A DNA stretch of 6,290 bases from NCBI GenBank assembly GCA_937138955.1, contig CAKZPJ010000265.1:1-6290 (forward strand), written 5' to 3'. A model generated the notes under the pieces. The model was given only the letters and a program-made list of their open reading frames with translations. It ran no database searches and had not been told where the DNA came from. Position 1 is the stretch's first letter. Each line of letters opens with the position of its first letter. Source of the DNA: an uncultured Flammeovirgaceae bacterium. GTDB lineage: Bacteria; Bacteroidota; Bacteroidia; Cytophagales; Cyclobacteriaceae. Positions 5,465 through 6,290 of the stretch are shown in pieces. Both the position numbers and the translations under genes were made by a program.

Positions 5465-6290
5465 ATGCCCTCTAAAAGATTAAACAACATCCTACCGAAC
5501 TTGAAAAAGAACATAATAGTAGCAGCCTGCTGTCTGGGTATCGTACTTACTACCCAGGCCCAGCAACAATTTATTGGCGTTCAGGAACTCGATATTTCCT
5601 TAGGTCAGCAAACGTACGCTGCGGCGGCCAAAAATGAATCAGTTACTGGCGAGCCTCTAAGCATCGCGGGAGAGAAGTTTGAGACAGGTATCGGAGTACA
5701 TGCTACATCGCAGATCAAAATCAAAATGAATAATGGATATCGATTTTCAGCAAAAATAGGAGTAAACGATTCGGATATTGATTATACCGCTGAGACGGTC
5801 AAAACGATTCCTCTAACCGACGGAAAACGGATATTTTACCACGTGACCCCTACCTTCAAGCAGTTTATTGGGGTTGAGGGCGAACCAGGCACGGTGAATC
5901 CGGGCAGTGTTGTTTTCAAGATCAAGCACAACGGAAAAGAAGTATATAATAGCGGGATAATGCGACAGGGTGGCCAAGCCCAATCCGTTGAATTGGAAGT
6001 AAATCGAGGTACGCTAGAACTGATCATTGAAGATGCTGGTGACGGCTCAAGCGGTGATCATGCTGTGTGGGCTACCCCTCAGATTGAGTATACCGAAATT
6101 GCCCCGGCCATTGCTGAGTTGGAGTACGTGGGAGAGCCACTGGCACTATCATCAGAAACCAGCGCAACCCTACAATCAGCCATCGCTGAGCTTCCCGAAA
6201 TTACATTTCCTTTGGCTCGTCCTGATTACGACTGGCTAATTGACAATAGCAAGGCTAAAGCTGAGGTATACAGGACGGAGAGCGGGAGGG
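5465..6290 (+). CDS. Secreted NPCBM-domain protein, likely glycoside hydrolase (3' end missing)
   Basis: The first 275 codons of a gene that runs off the window. From the ATG at 5465 a Sec signal peptide is visible: a basic n-region, hydrophobic IIVAACCLGIVL and a likely cut after TTQA (near residue 34). No lipobox is evident. Residues about 38-210 form an NPCBM domain (novel putative carbohydrate-binding module), with GIGVHA (75-80), KIGVND, GSVVFKIKHNGKEVYNSG, EDAGDG (189-194) and DHAVWA (198-203). Such modules bind galactose-type sugars and are usually attached to glycosidases. The following RPDYDWLID and KAEVYRTESG resemble the start of the N-terminal beta domain in Bacteroidota alpha-galactosidase-like enzymes, so a GH36/melibiase-type enzyme is my best guess, unproven because the catalytic part is absent. 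The TTG at 5501 would give a more compact signal peptide (residues KKNIIVAACCLG follow) and is an alternative start. It is separated from rplT by a terminator. Confidence 0.85.
   Translation, partial: MPSKRLNNILPNLKKNIIVAACCLGIVLTTQAQQQFIGVQELDISLGQQTYAAAAKNESVTGEPLSIAGEKFETGIGVHATSQIKIKMNNGYRFSAKIGVNDSDIDYTAETVKTIPLTDGKRIFYHVTPTFKQFIGVEGEPGTVNPGSVVFKIKHNGKEVYNSGIMRQGGQAQSVELEVNRGTLELIIEDAGDGSSGDHAVWATPQIEYTEIAPAIAELEYVGEPLALSSETSATLQSAIAELPEITFPLARPDYDWLIDNSKAKAEVYRTESGR

Noticed and set aside
5836..6239. Open frames of 63 (- strand, 5836-6027) and 70 (+ strand, 6027-6239) codons
   Set aside because: Both are shadows of the NPCBM-domain gene, whose frame carries the recognisable domain.

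Overview
The window fits a member of the Bacteroidota, probably of the Cytophagales type. Reasons are the thrS-infC-rpmI-rplT block with Bacteroidota-like protein sequences, start regions that almost all lack a Shine-Dalgarno motif and are A-rich, candidate promoters of the Bacteroidota TTG / TAnnTTTG form, and a secreted NPCBM-domain carbohydrate-active protein next door. A genus cannot be assigned from this sequence alone.

Layout, all genes on the + strand: (1) 6-1151, a TPR-repeat lipoprotein ending 2 nt before (2) 1154-3082, threonyl-tRNA synthetase (thrS). (3) 3083-3717, a 635-nt spacer without an intact gene; it holds several small hairpins, a short peptide remnant resembling a beta-sandwich domain, and a candidate infC promoter. 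(4) 3718-4272, infC (translation factor IF3), starting at an ATT codon behind a strong AAGGAGG. A start at the GTG at 3799 would remove the conserved first 27 residues. (5) 4273-4370, a spacer with a branched stem-loop. (6) 4371-4565, rpmI (L35). (7) 4566-4749, an unusually long spacer made largely of degenerate 7-bp tandem repeats. (8) 4750-5094, rplT (L20). (9) A strong intrinsic terminator at 5121-5150. (10) 5151-5464, noncoding, with a pair of near-matching inverted repeats and a candidate promoter. (11) 5465 to the window end, a secreted NPCBM-domain protein, cut off, probably a glycoside hydrolase.

The central block is the classic translation operon. ThrRS charges tRNA-Thr, IF3 controls start-codon choice and subunit dissociation, and L35 and L20 are large-subunit proteins. 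The ATT start of infC is the conserved device by which IF3 represses its own synthesis, because IF3 rejects non-standard start codons. Here it is paired with the only strong Shine-Dalgarno in the window. The lipoprotein upstream and the glycosidase downstream belong to other functions: the first probably shares the thrS transcript, and the second is insulated by the terminator.

I see no CRISPR array, tRNA, rRNA, complete insertion sequence or defence gene. The most unusual parts are the infC initiation site, the heptamer-repeat spacer inside a ribosomal protein operon, and the structured spacer between infC and rpmI.
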